Source: Liolophura sinensis (taxonomy: Eukaryota; Mollusca; Polyplacophora; Chitonida; Chitonidae). Taken from it: a DNA stretch of 64,000 bases. Shown one piece after another: positions 33,301 through 45,839 of the stretch. The notes beneath the pieces are model-generated. The model was not told the origin of the DNA. It made no database searches and was given only the letters and a program-made list of their open reading frames with translations. The stretch covers positions 82,690,644-82,754,643 of the forward strand of contig NC_088295.1 in the NCBI RefSeq assembly GCF_032854445.1. Direction: 5' to 3'. The first letter of the stretch is position 1. Each line of letters opens with the position of its first letter. The position numbers were made by a program, and so were the translations under genes.

Positions 33301-36300
33301 ATGTTCGGCTTGCTTTTTCTTGGTGTAATGAACTGTTGTCTTAGAGATCTTCAGTTTTTTGGCCACTTGTCGCTCGCTCAATCCAGTATCCAGCTGTGTC
33401 AAGATGGCTGCCTTTCTGGCTCCACATAATTCTTTCGTTTTAGGCATTATGAGAGCTGACAACTACCGAGTTGTGCTGCGTCTTAATATATAAACAAGAG
33501 ACCCCTATTTATGTAAGCCTACATGTAAACAGGAAACCACTCTTTATGTAAGTCTGCATGTAAATGAAAAGCATGAAATTGCCTCGCATACACCCTAGGA
33601 ATACAACTGACCTTAAAGCATATCAAATGCGACAAAGTATTATGGAATCAGCTGGATTTTTGTCGTATTCATTGTAATCTTCGGTTAATACACCTTTAGG
33701 GTTGCCAGGCATTAAAATGAACAAGAAACCAAAGAAAATATGAGTGGTCTAATAATTTTTTCCATGACTGTACATGTATATATATGGGGACATGTCCAAT
33801 TTAGGGGGAGTTGTTCTTAGCAGAAAATGCAGTAAGGAGAATTGTCCAGCTGGTGAAAAGACCTGGATTCAACAATTAGGACAGACAGAAGTTTCATGAA
33901 AATGGCTTGTGTATGTGTTAAGGTATGTAGATGTATGATATGAGCTGTCCTCTGTTATACATTGTTACTTGAAATTATACGGAAACCCAGGAATTCAGAA
34001 TGGCATCTTAGTGTGCACAACAGGTTATTTTTTTAAATAATAACAAAGCTACATCTCATGTCCGTGTATTGTGTCTGTCCGTACATACTGTATTCTGTAT
34101 TTGAAGAAATGCCTGCCATCTGAATGTACATTTGGTGTGTACTCTACATGTACATGTGAACTATTAACCTACATGTAGATTTAGACAGATAGGATGTGAG
34201 CATTCATGACTGAGCTACATATGTTTCGTGTACATGTTAACCGAATTCCCTTGTCTGATAACCCTCCTTTTAACAGCATTTACTGACTGATATGCCATAT
34301 GACATAATCAGTCATTTGCATGTGGGTTGTAGATTAATTGGGAACTGTGTCACAAAGATTACCGTACTTAAATGTATTACACTGTCCTTGAAACTGGTGT
34401 CGGTGTGAAAGAACTTTCCTATAGTACCTGCTGATAATTTTCCAGTCTGTATAAAAGTCTTATTTAAAGGACAAGGCAACAACCTGGCAGAAACATATTT
34501 CCACAGAAACCCAGATAGCCATGCTTTCTAAAAAGTATCATACTTTATTATTTTATGAGATTTCATCGAATAACATATAGAACAAAATGACAATGCTGTG
34601 CAAGTGGCTGGTGTGAAATGAGGCAGTCATTTTGAGAATTTTACCCATTTGAGAAGATTGCTATCAGATTGCACAGCCTATGCTGTGACGTAACATTTAC
34701 CCATTCATTCGATGAAATGACATATGATAACACAGAACTACTGCATAAGACATCGTTTTGCGATCACTTACAACGATTTATTCATGTGTAGCCAAAGGGT
34801 CATTTCGCACAGTGTTGTGGGACAGGTCTGTATCATTTTGCTGACCACCACAGATGTACATGTAAGATCAGTTCATTTACAAGCCATGTAATGTTCAACG
34901 ACGGCATCGCAAACTATGTCAGACAGCAGCATAGGTCTATCACCTTGGCCCAAAGCGCATTCATCTCCCCAGTAGATCAGCATGCAGTTGCTAAATTCCA
35001 AATATGAGAATCAGTGAAAAATTCATTAGGGATTCCAAGGGTTTATGGGAATGAGAAAATGGCACCTCATTGGACAATGTTTAAAATTAATTAAATGTTA
35101 TGGTATAATCTTTTTTCACTGAATTTATGAGAACTAAAGAATTTAAATTTTTCCCCGTTGTCTTTCTCTCATTATAAAATTATTGAAACGCCTTGTTTAA
35201 GTGGAAGTGCTTTCTCTCATGTCCGGGCTTACTAGTTCAGCACTGCTCTCATACCCCGGCTGCGTTTTGCTCTCATCTAAGAAGCCACCACTACAAAATT
35301 TAAGCATAAAATCCAGCAACAGGTGAATGCCTAGATCAGCCTCAGTGATGCTTAGATTTATTGCCAATTGTGTCAGAATTAAGCATGAATCCACTTGTAC
35401 AACAATTATGTTGTAATTTTGTAAACATTTAATAAGGATCAGAATTACTGGTACCAGCACAACTTCTCCAGAAACTACTCACCTAGAGTAGTACCGGCTA
35501 CACATAAACTGTATGTGTGAGTTGGAACTACTGACCTGAACCATGAATACCCCGGCTGTGGTTTTGCATGCTACACGTAAACTGTATGTGTGAAGTAAAA
35601 CTACTGACCTGAACCATGAATACCCTGGCTGTGGTTTTGCAGGCTACACGTAAACTGTATGTGTGAAGTGGAACTACTGACCTGGACCGTGAATACCCTG
35701 GCTGTGGTTTTGCAGGCTACATGTAAACTGTACGTGTGAAGTAAAACTACTGACCTGAACCATGAATACCCCGGCTGTGGTTTTGCAGCCTACACGTAAA
35801 CTATATGTGTGAAGTAGAACTACTGACCTGAACCATGAATACCCTGGCTGTGGTTTTGGAGCCTACATGTAAACTGTATGCGTGAAGTAAAACTACTGAC
35901 CTGAACCATGAATACCCTGGCTGTGGTTTTGCAGGCTACATGTAAACTGTATGTGTGAAGTAGAACTACTGACCTCCACCATGAATACCCTGGCTGTGGT
36001 TTTGCAGGCTACACGTAAACTATATGTGTGAAGTAGAACTACTGACCTGAACCATGAATACCCTTGGCTGTGGTTTTGCATGCTACATGTAAACTATATG
36101 TGTGAAGTAAAACTACTGACCTGAACCATGAATACCCTGGTTGTGGTTTTGTGGGCTACACGTAAACTGTATGTGTGAAGTAAAACTACTGACCTGAACC
36201 ATGAATACCCTGGCTGTGGTTTTGCTGGCTACACGTAAACTGTATGTGTGAAATAGAACTACTGACCTGAACCATGAATACCCTGTCTGTGGTTTTGCAG

Positions 36301-39300
36301 GCTACACGTAAACTATATGTGTGAAGTAGAACTACTGGATGAGCAGTTCAAGCAGTGGACAAAATAGCCTTGCAATATGTCCCATTTCCTAGAAAGCTAT
36401 TTAAAACTTGGTCTTTCATCACCAAAGTCCACAACTTTAGTCTGCCATAGGCTACTGCTTAGACTATTATGCAAGAAATATCTTTGATGTTTGAGACTTA
36501 GAGTAAACGTGAGGTCACCTTGCTGTTGATAATGGAGACACGCTGAAGCTGTGACAAGACAAAGTTTCACTGAACTTTTACTGGGTTGAAAAAAATCTAA
36601 AATATGTTTAATACCATTGTAAGATACTTTGAACGGTAGTCTTTCAGTGGACATAAACATTAGTCATGTGCTGTCTTTCACTTTAAGTAATAACAGGAAA
36701 GACTAATGGTTTAACATGTTCAAAAATGTTCTCATGGTGACACAGTTATGTTTATTAGTTTGATTGGTTTTTTTACGCCATACTCAAGAATATTCCACTT
36801 ATACGATAGTGGCCAGCATTGTTTTATGGGTGAAAACCCACAATCATCTGAAGGTTGCTGACAGACCTTCTCACTTACGGCTGGAGAGGAAGCCAGCCTG
36901 AGCTGGACATGAACTCAGAATGACCGCATTGTTGAGAAGCCCCTGGGTTATTGTGCCACGCTGGCACACTAACTCCCTCTCAGCCAAGGATGTGGTCTGA
37001 GATGGCTCAGAGATATATGTATCTCTATGTCTATCTCTATATGTATATATGATGTATCGGTGTATTATTATTATCAGTACCTGTATCCGTAATGGAAGAA
37101 GGATCATGGACCTGTAAAGATTCATATACCTGTACACTCTTTGCATTTCAAGATAGTTTTCGTGACAAAAACTGACAAATTACAGTAACCACAAAACTTT
37201 ATATTTCAGATAGAATTTGTAGTTCAAGCTCATGTACATGTATATCCCCAACAATCTTAATAGAGTATAATCTAGCCAGCCAAGTTGTACCACAGATAAT
37301 TGGCATCCAGAAAGTAAGGTGAAGTACATACAGATGTATATGTATTTTGCTAAGGTGGGAAAAGCAGCAGTTTTGGTGCCATTGTTTTTGCCAGTTAGAT
37401 GTTGATGTGTATGGCTGTGTTTATAGTTGTATTTAATGATCATGAGCTGATCACACCAATTTTGTCATGTATGACATTGTAGTACATGTAGTACCAACAG
37501 TGTTCATAGGCATTTCAAGACTTGACCCCATCAGTGTGTCTTGACATGGAGTTATACCTGCAAATACATGCACATGTACATCAAATTGTACACTGGCATG
37601 CACCTCCTAATTTATTTTTTATTTTATTTTTTTGATTTATGTTTTACACCGTACTCAAGAATATTTCACTTATAGAACGGCGGCCTCCAGATTTATTACC
37701 ATCTACATACATGTGTGTTCACATGTTGTCTAATTGTATGATTAGTATTGCATTATTTCTTCCTCAAACAGTGATTTGTTGACATTTATTTACTTTGAAA
37801 TTTAATGGAATTCCTGGTTGAATTTATACTGTAGTGGATGTATTTTTGATATCTTTTTGTACATGCATGTTGACGTGCAGTGCCACGAGTCTGTCATGAG
37901 GATGTAATCTCTTGATCATGTGCCAGACTTGTCAGCGTCATGTGGCAACTGGCTGCAGTTGCATACTCTATGGCAAGCAATCAATAGGTGAATGAGAAAG
38001 GTGCTAATGTAATCAATAAAACTCTTCCGAGGACCAGCGACCTGGTAAGATGTACTGGAGAGTAAGTGATTATGGACAAGAAGATGGGCATGTAACATCT
38101 AGTCTAAATGCTTATTGGATGCATTGTATCTGTATGTACGTGTAGTGTGACTGTTTTGATATCTGTTTCAGTCTATTCTAAGTGCTTGGCTGTAACATGG
38201 CCATGCAGTCTGCACGCTTTGTGGCATGGGATACAGAAGAAGTATGTCATCATGATGCAAAGCACACACATCCGTGATCAAATATTAACTAATTTATGGT
38301 CTTCATTGTAGAGACAACAACAAATTAAGTGCTTGGTCAACAATTTTAGATATTACCAGAATAATTGTGTTTCAGGTCTGACAGGACTTTCCAGAGAGTC
38401 GAGCTAAGATCATATGTAAATACTATTTGTGGTTTAAATAAAGCAGTTTTGTCCATTTTGCAGTATTTGCATTCGCTGATGTTGTATTTAGCCAAACTAA
38501 ATCATATATTCAGCAAAATGCAAAGTACTAAGTTAAAATGTATCTGTAATGTTGCAGGTGCATTGGTCATAACAACCATCTATCTTGAACATGGGCATGC
38601 GTGTATTTATTTATTTATTTGAGTATACATGTACATCTGTCTTTCATATTAAACACCTATACTGTATCTGAACTCGGAATTCCATCAAAGTAAGTTCATT
38701 TTAAGAGGCAAAATAAAGGTCATAATATATTCCTTTTGGTGCTGAAAGATATTTTCCCAAGAAGATGTCATTCTACATGTACCTTCCAAGCAAAGCTCAA
38801 AACACCTTTCTAAGATGAGAAGGACTCTTAGACTTGGGCAAAATGAATACAAATTATGTAAAAATTAACTACGAATAGTTGTCAAAATCTTACTCCTTTA
38901 CACTAGTGATGGGCTTATTTACTGTTACAGTCCATTATCTAGGTATGCGGCATGCCTTGCATGTGCATGTTCATATACATACAGTTATATGTACCATGGT
39001 TACCAAAGTAACCATTATGCTTATCCATAATCTAGAGCAAATTGGCTAGAAACCATGCATATCTTGCACATTGCACCATGGACCAGGGAAACACTGTACA
39101 GCATTGTATATGGCGTTATGGCTTCGCTGAGTACATAGCTATAGATACATACTTGTATATAGTCTCGCAAAGAATATGAAGAATGTGTTGTAGAGCTTTT
39201 CAATAATATACAAATTTAAGAAACTAAATATTCCTGCTACAATTACATATATTGTCTAAAAACAGCAGACCTGGTGTCCCAAAAATGAAAAGAATTAAGG

Positions 39301-41294
39301 TAATTTGGTTATGGACAAAATTTTAGATCAAATACAGTAATGGTTTGTTGTGCATTGAGACTTGAGTTAAGTAGGACAATAGGCATTGTATGATATAACT
39401 ATCTGTTTATGCTAGTACAGTAACACTAACAGTGTTAAGTGTAGAGATGAACAAAAGAGCCCAGGACTACTCATTAGATCAGTTTCTAGTTGTTGCACAT
39501 GCCGTGTGCAGAATGCGTTCATGCACCTCACCTTGTGGATTTTACTTGTTAAGAATTTACAAGTGAAAAGCTGCTGAGGAGGCTAATAGTTTTGACTGAG
39601 ACAAATACACATAGTGTGTATTTGTGTGTAAATTGTTTACTCTCTTCTGCGTATTTGTACATGTAGTCTGTCTGTCTGACTGAAGTAGCATGAATTGTTT
39701 CCCAAGCTCCTATGTAGCTTCAGTCACTTATAGTTCACCCCAGGCTCTTTACAATTGCGGTGCCTTGTCCTATTGATCATGAAGACGGTGGTGCAATGGG
39801 TTCAAAGATTTCTGGAGAGTGTTTGTAATGTTTCTCAGAAATGACATGTTTGTTCTGTAGCAGAAAGGACTGGCCTGTATGGTAGTGTGTCATCTCAGTG
39901 CACTGCCCTAACGGTGACACCTTTGTCTACTCACCTGGTACAAAGCACTGCCTTGACCTAGACACAGGACGCTGATCCAGCTTGTGTCATCAATATGCAA
40001 CTGGATCAAGGCCAATGCAGAAAACTTGTCTCAGGTGTATTGTTCTTGGCATACATGTGCCAGGTTAACATATGGAAGTTGATGACCAGTACATGTAACA
40101 GGGAATATGTTAATGAATGCAAATGATAGCACATCATTTTGGAGGGCAGCAAACACAACATTTTCACAAAGCTGTCATAATATTTAATGCCTTGTATATT
40201 TAGAACATTTAACAAAAATTCAGACGAAAAGGTAATTACTTTTGCATTAAAAGATAAACATTTAACCTTTGACAATGACTTTCAGGTACATGACCAGTAA
40301 GTTTATGAGTCGAATCCAGCTCTGTCTGTTTGTGCTTTGGCTTTTAACTCAGGAGATTTGTGGGGTACCTGGCAAAGGGCTGGGGTTTACTCCAGCACAC
40401 CTGTTGCTTTCACACATGAATTTGGCTGAAAAATTCTTGAATAGACGGTGTTGAAGCACCAATCAAATAATGTATGTACATGTAATCAAAGTAGATGTAC
40501 ATGTATCATGATCTGAGAAGCAATTCTCATAGTGACACTGATCTTGGAACACAGCGGGGCCTCTGTGGTCAAGTGGTTAGTGTGGTAGTATGGCAGAATG
40601 AACGTCTCACCAATGCAGTCACCCAGAATTCAAGTCCAGCTCATGCTGACTCCCTCTCCGTTCCTATGTGGGAAGGCCTACTACAATCCTGCAGATGATC
40701 GTGGGTTCTTGGTTTCCTCCTAGCATAATGCTAGCTGTCGTATGAGTGAAATATTTTGGAGTATGGCGTAAAGCACCAATCTAATTGTATGTTAGAAGAA
40801 ACTGGGCAGAGCCCAGCTGAGAAACCACATCACATTACCAGGTACCTTTCTTCACCTGACTTAAAATCAGTCAAATTAATGATGATTAAAACCAAGTAAA
40901 CTCTTCCATCAAGGTTTAACTGTCTCTGAAGTCTGAAACTTCACCAGTGAGTAGAATTTTATTTAATACTATTAATGTGTGTGTATGCATACTTGATTGA
41001 TTGCAGATGATGAGGACAGTGATAACAGCAGGACTCCGATCAGCTATAAGGACAGGAGGAGGGAGGCACATACACAGGCAGAGCAGAAACGACGTGACGC
41101 CATCAAGGTGAGTCCCAACCAGCTAGGTGCACCATCTGCTTTTCACGTGTATATATCGGAGGATGGCTGTAAACGGGAATTTGCAAGTCACGTGGTGTTT
41201 CTGGCCGAAAAAAGCCAATAGTGCACCCTAACAGTCCCAACAGGATGCATGCATGTCCCTGTCTAAACTTACTGGTACATATTATACTTCAAAT

Positions 41295-41342
<48 letters not shown>

Positions 41343-44300
41343 AACCATCAGCGTCCATGAACAGGTGATGAAATATTCTTGATATCATGTTAAAATCCAA
41401 ACATTGTGATCAGAAAGAGAAATTTTTACCTAGGCTGAGCATATATTTGAAGTTATAGGTGCATATATATTCTAGTATGCATAAATGTATGCATTTAACA
41501 TATAAGACAATTGATGGGGCACTCACTTGTTCAGATTGCTCCAATCTATCTCTGACTGCTTCATCTGCAGCCTTAAAGGATACATGAAACAGTATTGGTT
41601 TATATTTTCTAATATTGAGTTTATGATGTGTCTCCGATATAAAATTACAAATTAAAAGATTTTTAATTTTCTTCTTGGAGTATAAGAATGGTGTTAAACT
41701 ACAGTTTTTGTAAGGTCCAAGAAATTATCTTGGAAATTAAGTATCCTGCTATCATGATGTGTGAACGGTTTGGGTGATAGCTGTCAAAACAACCAACAGC
41801 TTTGTGCGTGTTTCATTTCTCAACAATTTTCAGCCAGAAAATATGCATGAAACAGAGGCCACAGGTTATTAAAAGGTAAAAAAATATGCCTCAAGAATGA
41901 ATGAAGTCATGACCTTATTGCTACTGCTTGCAAGAAAACACTGTATGTACACACACTTAAAGGCTCCTCATTGTCATGTGGCTGAAAAAAACGTTTTCTG
42001 TAAATCCCCAAGCATACATGTACATGTGGATACATATCCTATTGGACTAGGGCCTGTCATAATTTATGCTGTTGACATTGAGCAGGCCAGGCATGGAGAT
42101 TACAAGTATGCAGTGATGTATGAATGCAATAAATTTCTTCTCTCCCTGAACAGAAAGGCTATGATGAACTACAGAACATTGTGCCAACGTGTCAGCAGGC
42201 AGAGACACTGGGCTCTCAGAAGATGAGCAAAGCAACAGTGCTGCAGAGATGTAAGCTGATATGTATAGTACAACCAGGGTCACCAGCCTCAAACATCAAT
42301 TATCAAACAACAATTCACTCTACAGTGTCTTCATACTTGAATAACAATACTGTTGTTTTTTAAAAAAAAAAAGGTTCAACAGATCACAAATAAGTCAATA
42401 GTAGCTGGTATTGTTATTCTAGTTTAAAGTGAAGGGCACAGTTGTTTCATTACATGTGAACCAGCTTACAATGTTTTCTTCCCTTTGTAGTGGGCTAGTA
42501 TACCATATTGAGAGTAGTTAACATGCAACTTTGGGTGACATATTAACTCTTTCACATCTACAATGTACATGTATTTCAAATTCAGAAATTGATGAAAAAG
42601 ACTTGAGGTGAATCCCGTTCCTAATGAAATGTGTTCTCTCTGAGCACGATAGTAAACAGACATGCATGATAGGGAGAAATATTTTACGCCTAGCATCGTG
42701 CACGTGTCAGTTTAATATGAATATCACATACATATGTGCAAACACGTGTAATTCAGCATTGGTGACTATTGTGTCTGGCTTTCTGGTCTCAGTCTTTGGT
42801 GGTCTGGTGGCCATCTTGGTGAGATTTTCCACACCTTTTTTGGTGATAGAAACCTTAAGCCAGCACAGGCAGATTACATGTATGCTTGATTGTAGGCCTC
42901 AAATTCATGCTTTTTATAATAATCATAACTTATTTATCTGTCAGAACAGCTCTGCTATTGAGTTTTGACATTCATAGTACAGCATTATTAGGAAGTAACC
43001 AGTATAATAATTTGGTGTGCATGTAATTATATACAAGCCTGCTTGTAGTGATTTTCATGGAGAACCCGTTGTGCTTTCAGCCATTGACTACATCCAGTTT
43101 TTGGTTCAGCAGAAGAAAAAGCAGGAGGAGGAGTTGGACTCCCTGAGGAAAGAAGTAATGGCACTGAAAATCATGAAAGCGTAAGTAGTCAGTCTTGAGA
43201 TAGTCAGTGACAGGATTTTCATCAAATCCTACACGCTTGATGCATTTACCTGGAAATGAGTTAAAGGGCCTCCATGGCCTAGTGGTTAGCATGCTACAGT
43301 AGCACAGTGACTCAGGAACCTTTCACCTAGATGATTGCTGTGGGTTCAAGTCTAGCCCTTGCCGCTCCCTGTCTTGTCATATGTGGGAAGGTTTGCCCCT
43401 GACCAAGGAGGTTTGTAGGGTACCTTGTAAAGGTAGTTGGTTTACTCCAGGTGCCTATAAACCTGACCACGGTCATTTAAGTGAAAAAATTGTGATTGTT
43501 GGTGTCAAACACTAATCAATTAAATAAATAAAGTGTCATAAAAGTTTCCTGTTTCTGTTGATGTGTGCATGTAAAAATGACACAAAGAATCTCTGCTGCT
43601 GTTAAAATTATTCAACACATCTGTTCTGTCATCTCCTCCATTCTATCCCAACATGTATTAAAGTGTTCTGAAATATTGCACTCCTTCCGTTGACTGCAAT
43701 GTATTTCATTTGTCTGTTTCAGAAACTATGAGCACATAGTAAAAGCTCACCAGAACACTCCAGTGCATGGACAGAACCTGGTATCTGATGAGACAAAGTT
43801 CCAAGTGGTAGGTACATGTACACCTGCAAACAATCGTTCAGTAGTCAAGGTTCATGCAGCCCTGACTTTAAAGTCGTGGAATTAGAAATGAAAATTCCCA
43901 GGCCTTGAAAGTCAGAGAATTTGTGTGTTCATTAAATTTCTTTGGCGGTCCTGGAAATTGAAAAAAATGACAAAAACATTCACCAACTGTTTATAGACTG
44001 CTTATTTCAGGTTTCAGATTCTTGACATTTAAGCGGAGCAAGAGTTTAATTCGTTGTTCATATGTTGTTTGCGCATGATAGCACTGCAAAATAATAGAGG
44101 GTCTGTGAAATGATAAACATGGTAAAGGGTATGAAGGACTGTCTTTGTTTTCTCAAATCGAGTCTACTCCCCTTTTGTAAAAACAAAACGAAAAGAAAAA
44201 CAATCAAATTTAGTTAATGTACTTGCAGCTATGGTAATTTGCACAGAATCATTAACATCTGTTGTAACTGAAACGTCCACTGTACATGTGTACATGTACA

Positions 44301-44977
44301 TATGTAAGATCAGCCCTCAGATCTCGCTTGAGCTTTAAATCCCTTCCAAGCTTGAACCCATGCCTTATTTATTACCATAGTACATGTAAATCTTGGCTGT
44401 GTTTCAGTTTCAACAGATAATGGACACCTTATTCCAGTCGTTCAATGCGTCCATCTCAGTGGCTAACTTTGCTGAGCTGTCAGCCTGTGTGTTCAGCTGG
44501 CTGGAGGAATACTGCAAGCCCCAGGTGAGTAGCGTTGATCGACAGGTAGGGTTTTGATGCTGGCTCCCAGGATGCTGTAAATCCTTTCTGAGTTAATATT
44601 TATGTACCTGTGTACCTGTAACACTATACTACATGTACAGGGTTACAACATGTACAAATACTCTACAAATAGCTTTTCAGTTTCCATTTCACCTCATACT
44701 CACTCACTCACTCACTCACTCACTTTTAAGACATGCACATTAAAAGTAAATCTTGTTCATCGGTATTCTTTATCCTGGTGAAAGATGTTAAGTTGTCAGA
44801 GGATGCAATTAAAACTTCCACATATCCTGCTTCAGAATAATGTCAGTGATATTTATCATTAGTATTTTCATGGTGAAGTGTTGTGTGATGTTTCTCAACA
44901 TTGTTACTATTTTCCAGTCTCTGCGTGAAGTAGTGCTTGGTATTCTGAGACAACTTAACACTCAGCTAAATCCGTGA
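27399..44977 (+). CDS. MLX: MLX, Max-like protein X (bHLH-zipper), seven coding exons
   Basis: Orthologue of vertebrate Mlx, the obligate partner of MondoA/ChREBP (and of Mad proteins), which binds carbohydrate-response E-boxes and controls glucose-responsive genes. Exons: 27372-27447 (coding from ATG 27399), 41007-41107, 42154-42250, 43081-43180, 43723-43807, 44408-44524, 44918-44977. All have GT-AG borders with matching phases; 609 nt, 202 aa from this ATG. Domains: acidic DDEDSD (17-22), basic region 33-50 with the E-box contacts H38, E42 and R46, HLH and zipper about 51-116 (KKKQEEELDSLRKEV), then the Mlx-specific dimerisation and cytoplasmic-localisation domain 117-202 (FQQIMDTLFQSFNASISVAN, LREVVLGILRQLNTQL). 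ATG 27399 has context ACAATGG but lies inside an exon open upstream, so a longer N-terminus from 21480 is possible. Stop TGA at 44975-44977. The 13.5-kb intron carries the Tc1 element. Confidence 0.95.
28850..29460. other. Intronic block with a GC/CpG-richer core (about 29040-29310)
   Basis: A stretch in the MLX intron distinctly richer in CG (GCCGTCGGAAAGCGTC, GACGATCGGGAAACCGG) than its surroundings. No open frame or tRNA-like promoter. It could be a non-autonomous transposon or a regulatory element; no terminal repeats were identified. Confidence 0.3.
32113..33770 (-). mobile_element. Tc1/mariner transposon, near-complete, in the MLX intron
   Basis: 1658-bp element with terminal inverted repeats of about 64 bp. 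The outer 27 bases, starting CAGTCATGGAAAAAATTATT, are identical at both ends; the inner part matches imperfectly. TA target duplications flank it (32111-32112 and 33771-33772). The transposase runs antisense to MLX. Between 32180 and 32400 lies the 3' untranslated part. Only one in-frame stop interrupts the transposase, so the insertion is fairly young. Confidence 0.97.
32419..33447 (-). pseudogene. Tc1-type transposase (DD34E) with a single in-frame stop
   Basis: The frame starts MPKTKELCGARKAAILTQLD at 33447 and ends NNGHAIKY before the stop at 32419-32421, 343 codons including the terminator, normal for Tc1. N-terminal paired-like HTH (LSERQVAKKLKISKTTVHY), a GRKR AT-hook-like phrase, then a TGA at 33247-33249 where related transposases have Arg (STP-stop-DDRALIR), a typical CGA-to-TGA CpG change. 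The catalytic triad is intact: Asp in VLFSDESNFE, Asp in FQQDNAPCHTA and Glu in LNPIENLW, with 34 residues between the last two. The product would be truncated, so the copy is probably inactive. Confidence 0.95.
33775..35480. other. MLX intron, nothing recognised
   Basis: AT-rich intron without gene or clear repeat. Confidence 0.5.
35484..36336 (+). repeat. 73-bp satellite array, about 11.6 units
   Basis: Unit GAACTACTGACCTGAACCAT, then a GAATACCCTGGCTGTGG phrase, TTTTGCAGGCTACACG and TAAACTGTATGTGTGAAGTA. Copies are 90% or more alike by eye and regular at 73-74 bp. In the MLX intron. Each unit contains a splice-acceptor-like TTTTGCAG followed by GC. Confidence 0.95.
36755..36990 (-). mobile_element. 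tRNA-derived SINE (minus)
   Basis: TTTGATTGGTTTTTTTACGCC-like start, TACTCAAGAATATTCCACTT, GGAGAGGAAGCCAGCCTGAG, TGGACATGAACTCAGAATGA, then CTGGGTTATTGTGCCACGCT. The A-box end is worn. Confidence 0.88.
37615..37690 (-). mobile_element. Truncated SINE tail (minus)
   Basis: Only the 3' third of the family: TTTGATTTATGTTTTACACC, GTACTCAAGAATATTTCACT, GAACGGCGGCC. Confidence 0.75.
39210..39300 (+). repeat. Dispersed repeat, copy 2
   Basis: Diverged copy of the segment at 19905-20005, same orientation. Confidence 0.7.
40270..40470 (+). mobile_element. SINE relic of the second type
   Basis: Has GAGTCGAATCCAGCTCTGTC (B box), TTTGTGGGGTACCTGGCAAA, GGGTTTACTCCAGCACACC and the tail AAGCACCAATCAAATAATG. 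It matches the body of the element at 43264. Confidence 0.7.
40556..40785 (+). mobile_element. tRNA-derived SINE
   Basis: Head GGGGCCTCTGTGGTCAAGTG with GTTAGTG (A box), GAATTCAAGTCCAGCTCATG (B box), tail AAGCACCAATCTAATTG. It lies in the MLX intron about 220 bp upstream of the basic-region exon. Confidence 0.9.
41007..41107 (+). CDS. MLX: MLX exon: acidic patch and DNA-binding basic region
   Basis: Enters in phase 1 from GGT G|GTAAGT at 27447. Encodes DDEDSDNSRTPISYKDRRR and then EAHTQAEQKRRDAIK. The His-x3-Glu-x3-Arg pattern of E-box-binding bHLH proteins is complete. Donor AAG|GTGAGT, phase 0. Confidence 0.97.
41297..41339. repeat. (TA)n microsatellite
   Basis: Uninterrupted TA run of about 42 bases in the MLX intron. 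Confidence 0.95.
42154..42250 (+). CDS. MLX: MLX exon: helix 1, loop and start of helix 2
   Basis: Encodes KGYDELQNIVPTCQQAETLG then SQKMSKATVLQR, nearly identical to the vertebrate pattern. It ends in phase 1 before GTAAGC, and the Ser codon is completed by the next exon (43081). Confidence 0.97.
43264..43535 (+). mobile_element. tRNA-derived SINE, second type
   Basis: Head GGGCCTCCATGGCCTAGTGG with TTAGCATGC, B box GGGTTCAAGTCTAGCCC, then a body distinct from the common type (GTTTGTAGGGTACCTTG, TTGGTTTACTCCAGGTGCC) and the tail CACTAATCAATTAAATAAAT. It shares the tRNA-like head and tail with the main family. Confidence 0.88.
44408..44524 (+). CDS. MLX: MLX exon: dimerisation and localisation domain
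   Basis: 39 codons, phase 0 at both ends: QSFNASISVANFAELSACVF then SWLEEYCKPQ. This domain mediates interaction with Mondo proteins and cytoplasmic retention in vertebrate Mlx. Confidence 0.97.
44696..44726. repeat. (CTCA)n microsatellite
   Basis: About seven CTCA units in the last MLX intron. Confidence 0.9.
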
Positions 44978-45358
44978 AGGGGTGGATGAAGTAACAACTG
45001 CCATGATCACTTAGATCAAGGGCACAAGTGTTTACCACTCGGATCAGTGGGTGCAACTCTTCACCACACTAGCCCTAGCTGCTGTTCAACAGATTTCACT
45101 GGTCTCACAGCCATGTGCCTTCACCATTGTTTACAGCTGACAATTTAATAAGACATTTTTAACATGCTGGATTTATTATCTTTGATATGATGTTTTTCTG
45201 ATGGGCTGGTTCAGGATTGTTATTATTTGCAGCACGTGTAATATGAGGTAAAGAAAGATTGAAATGTTTCTTTGTATAAATTCAGCGAGTGTTTAAAAAT
45301 GTGTTTTTATGTTAATCATGTCTAATATCATCATACGCACATATTGAATCAATTTGTA

Positions 45359-45364
45359 AATAAA
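45359..45364 (+). terminator. MLX poly(A) signal AATAAA (proximal)
   Basis: About 380 bases after the MLX stop, within AT-rich 3' untranslated sequence. Confidence 0.5.
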
Positions 45365-45734
45365 GAATCTCTCTCCATGCTCAGTGATGTGATGCAGGAA
45401 TGTTTAACTGCGACATTGATATCATATAACATGTACATGTAGCTATATTCTGATCAGGGTTGCACCCAGGAATTTGAGACAATCTGTTTCTTTAAAACAA
45501 TAAGCTGCTAGGTCCAAGGAATATTTAGTGCTCACATTTCTCATGTGATTTTTAAAAAAAAAAAAAATACATTTGATTTTGTATCTCTGTCCTTTCCATG
45601 AAAGCTATGTCCACAGATCTAACAGTGTTCAGTGAAGTGAACTTCCCAGGTTTTGATGGTCTTCAATATTGAAAGATAATGACAAAGGCAAAGGTAATAC
45701 ATGTGCACATAAACCGCAGGACAGTGGTTAAGAC

Positions 45735-45740
45735 TTTATT
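45735..45740 (-). terminator. Candidate distal ACAD poly(A) signal AATAAA
   Basis: Minus-strand AATAAA about 1.7 kb after the ACAD stop codon. Nearer candidates exist, e.g. 46148-46153. Confidence 0.3.
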
Positions 45741-45839
45741 GCAAATTACCTGTATACATCATGCACATGTGTGTTCACATTTTAATGTTACATATCACTC
45801 TACTGACTTAAACAATATACGTCTGTATGTATTTAGCTT

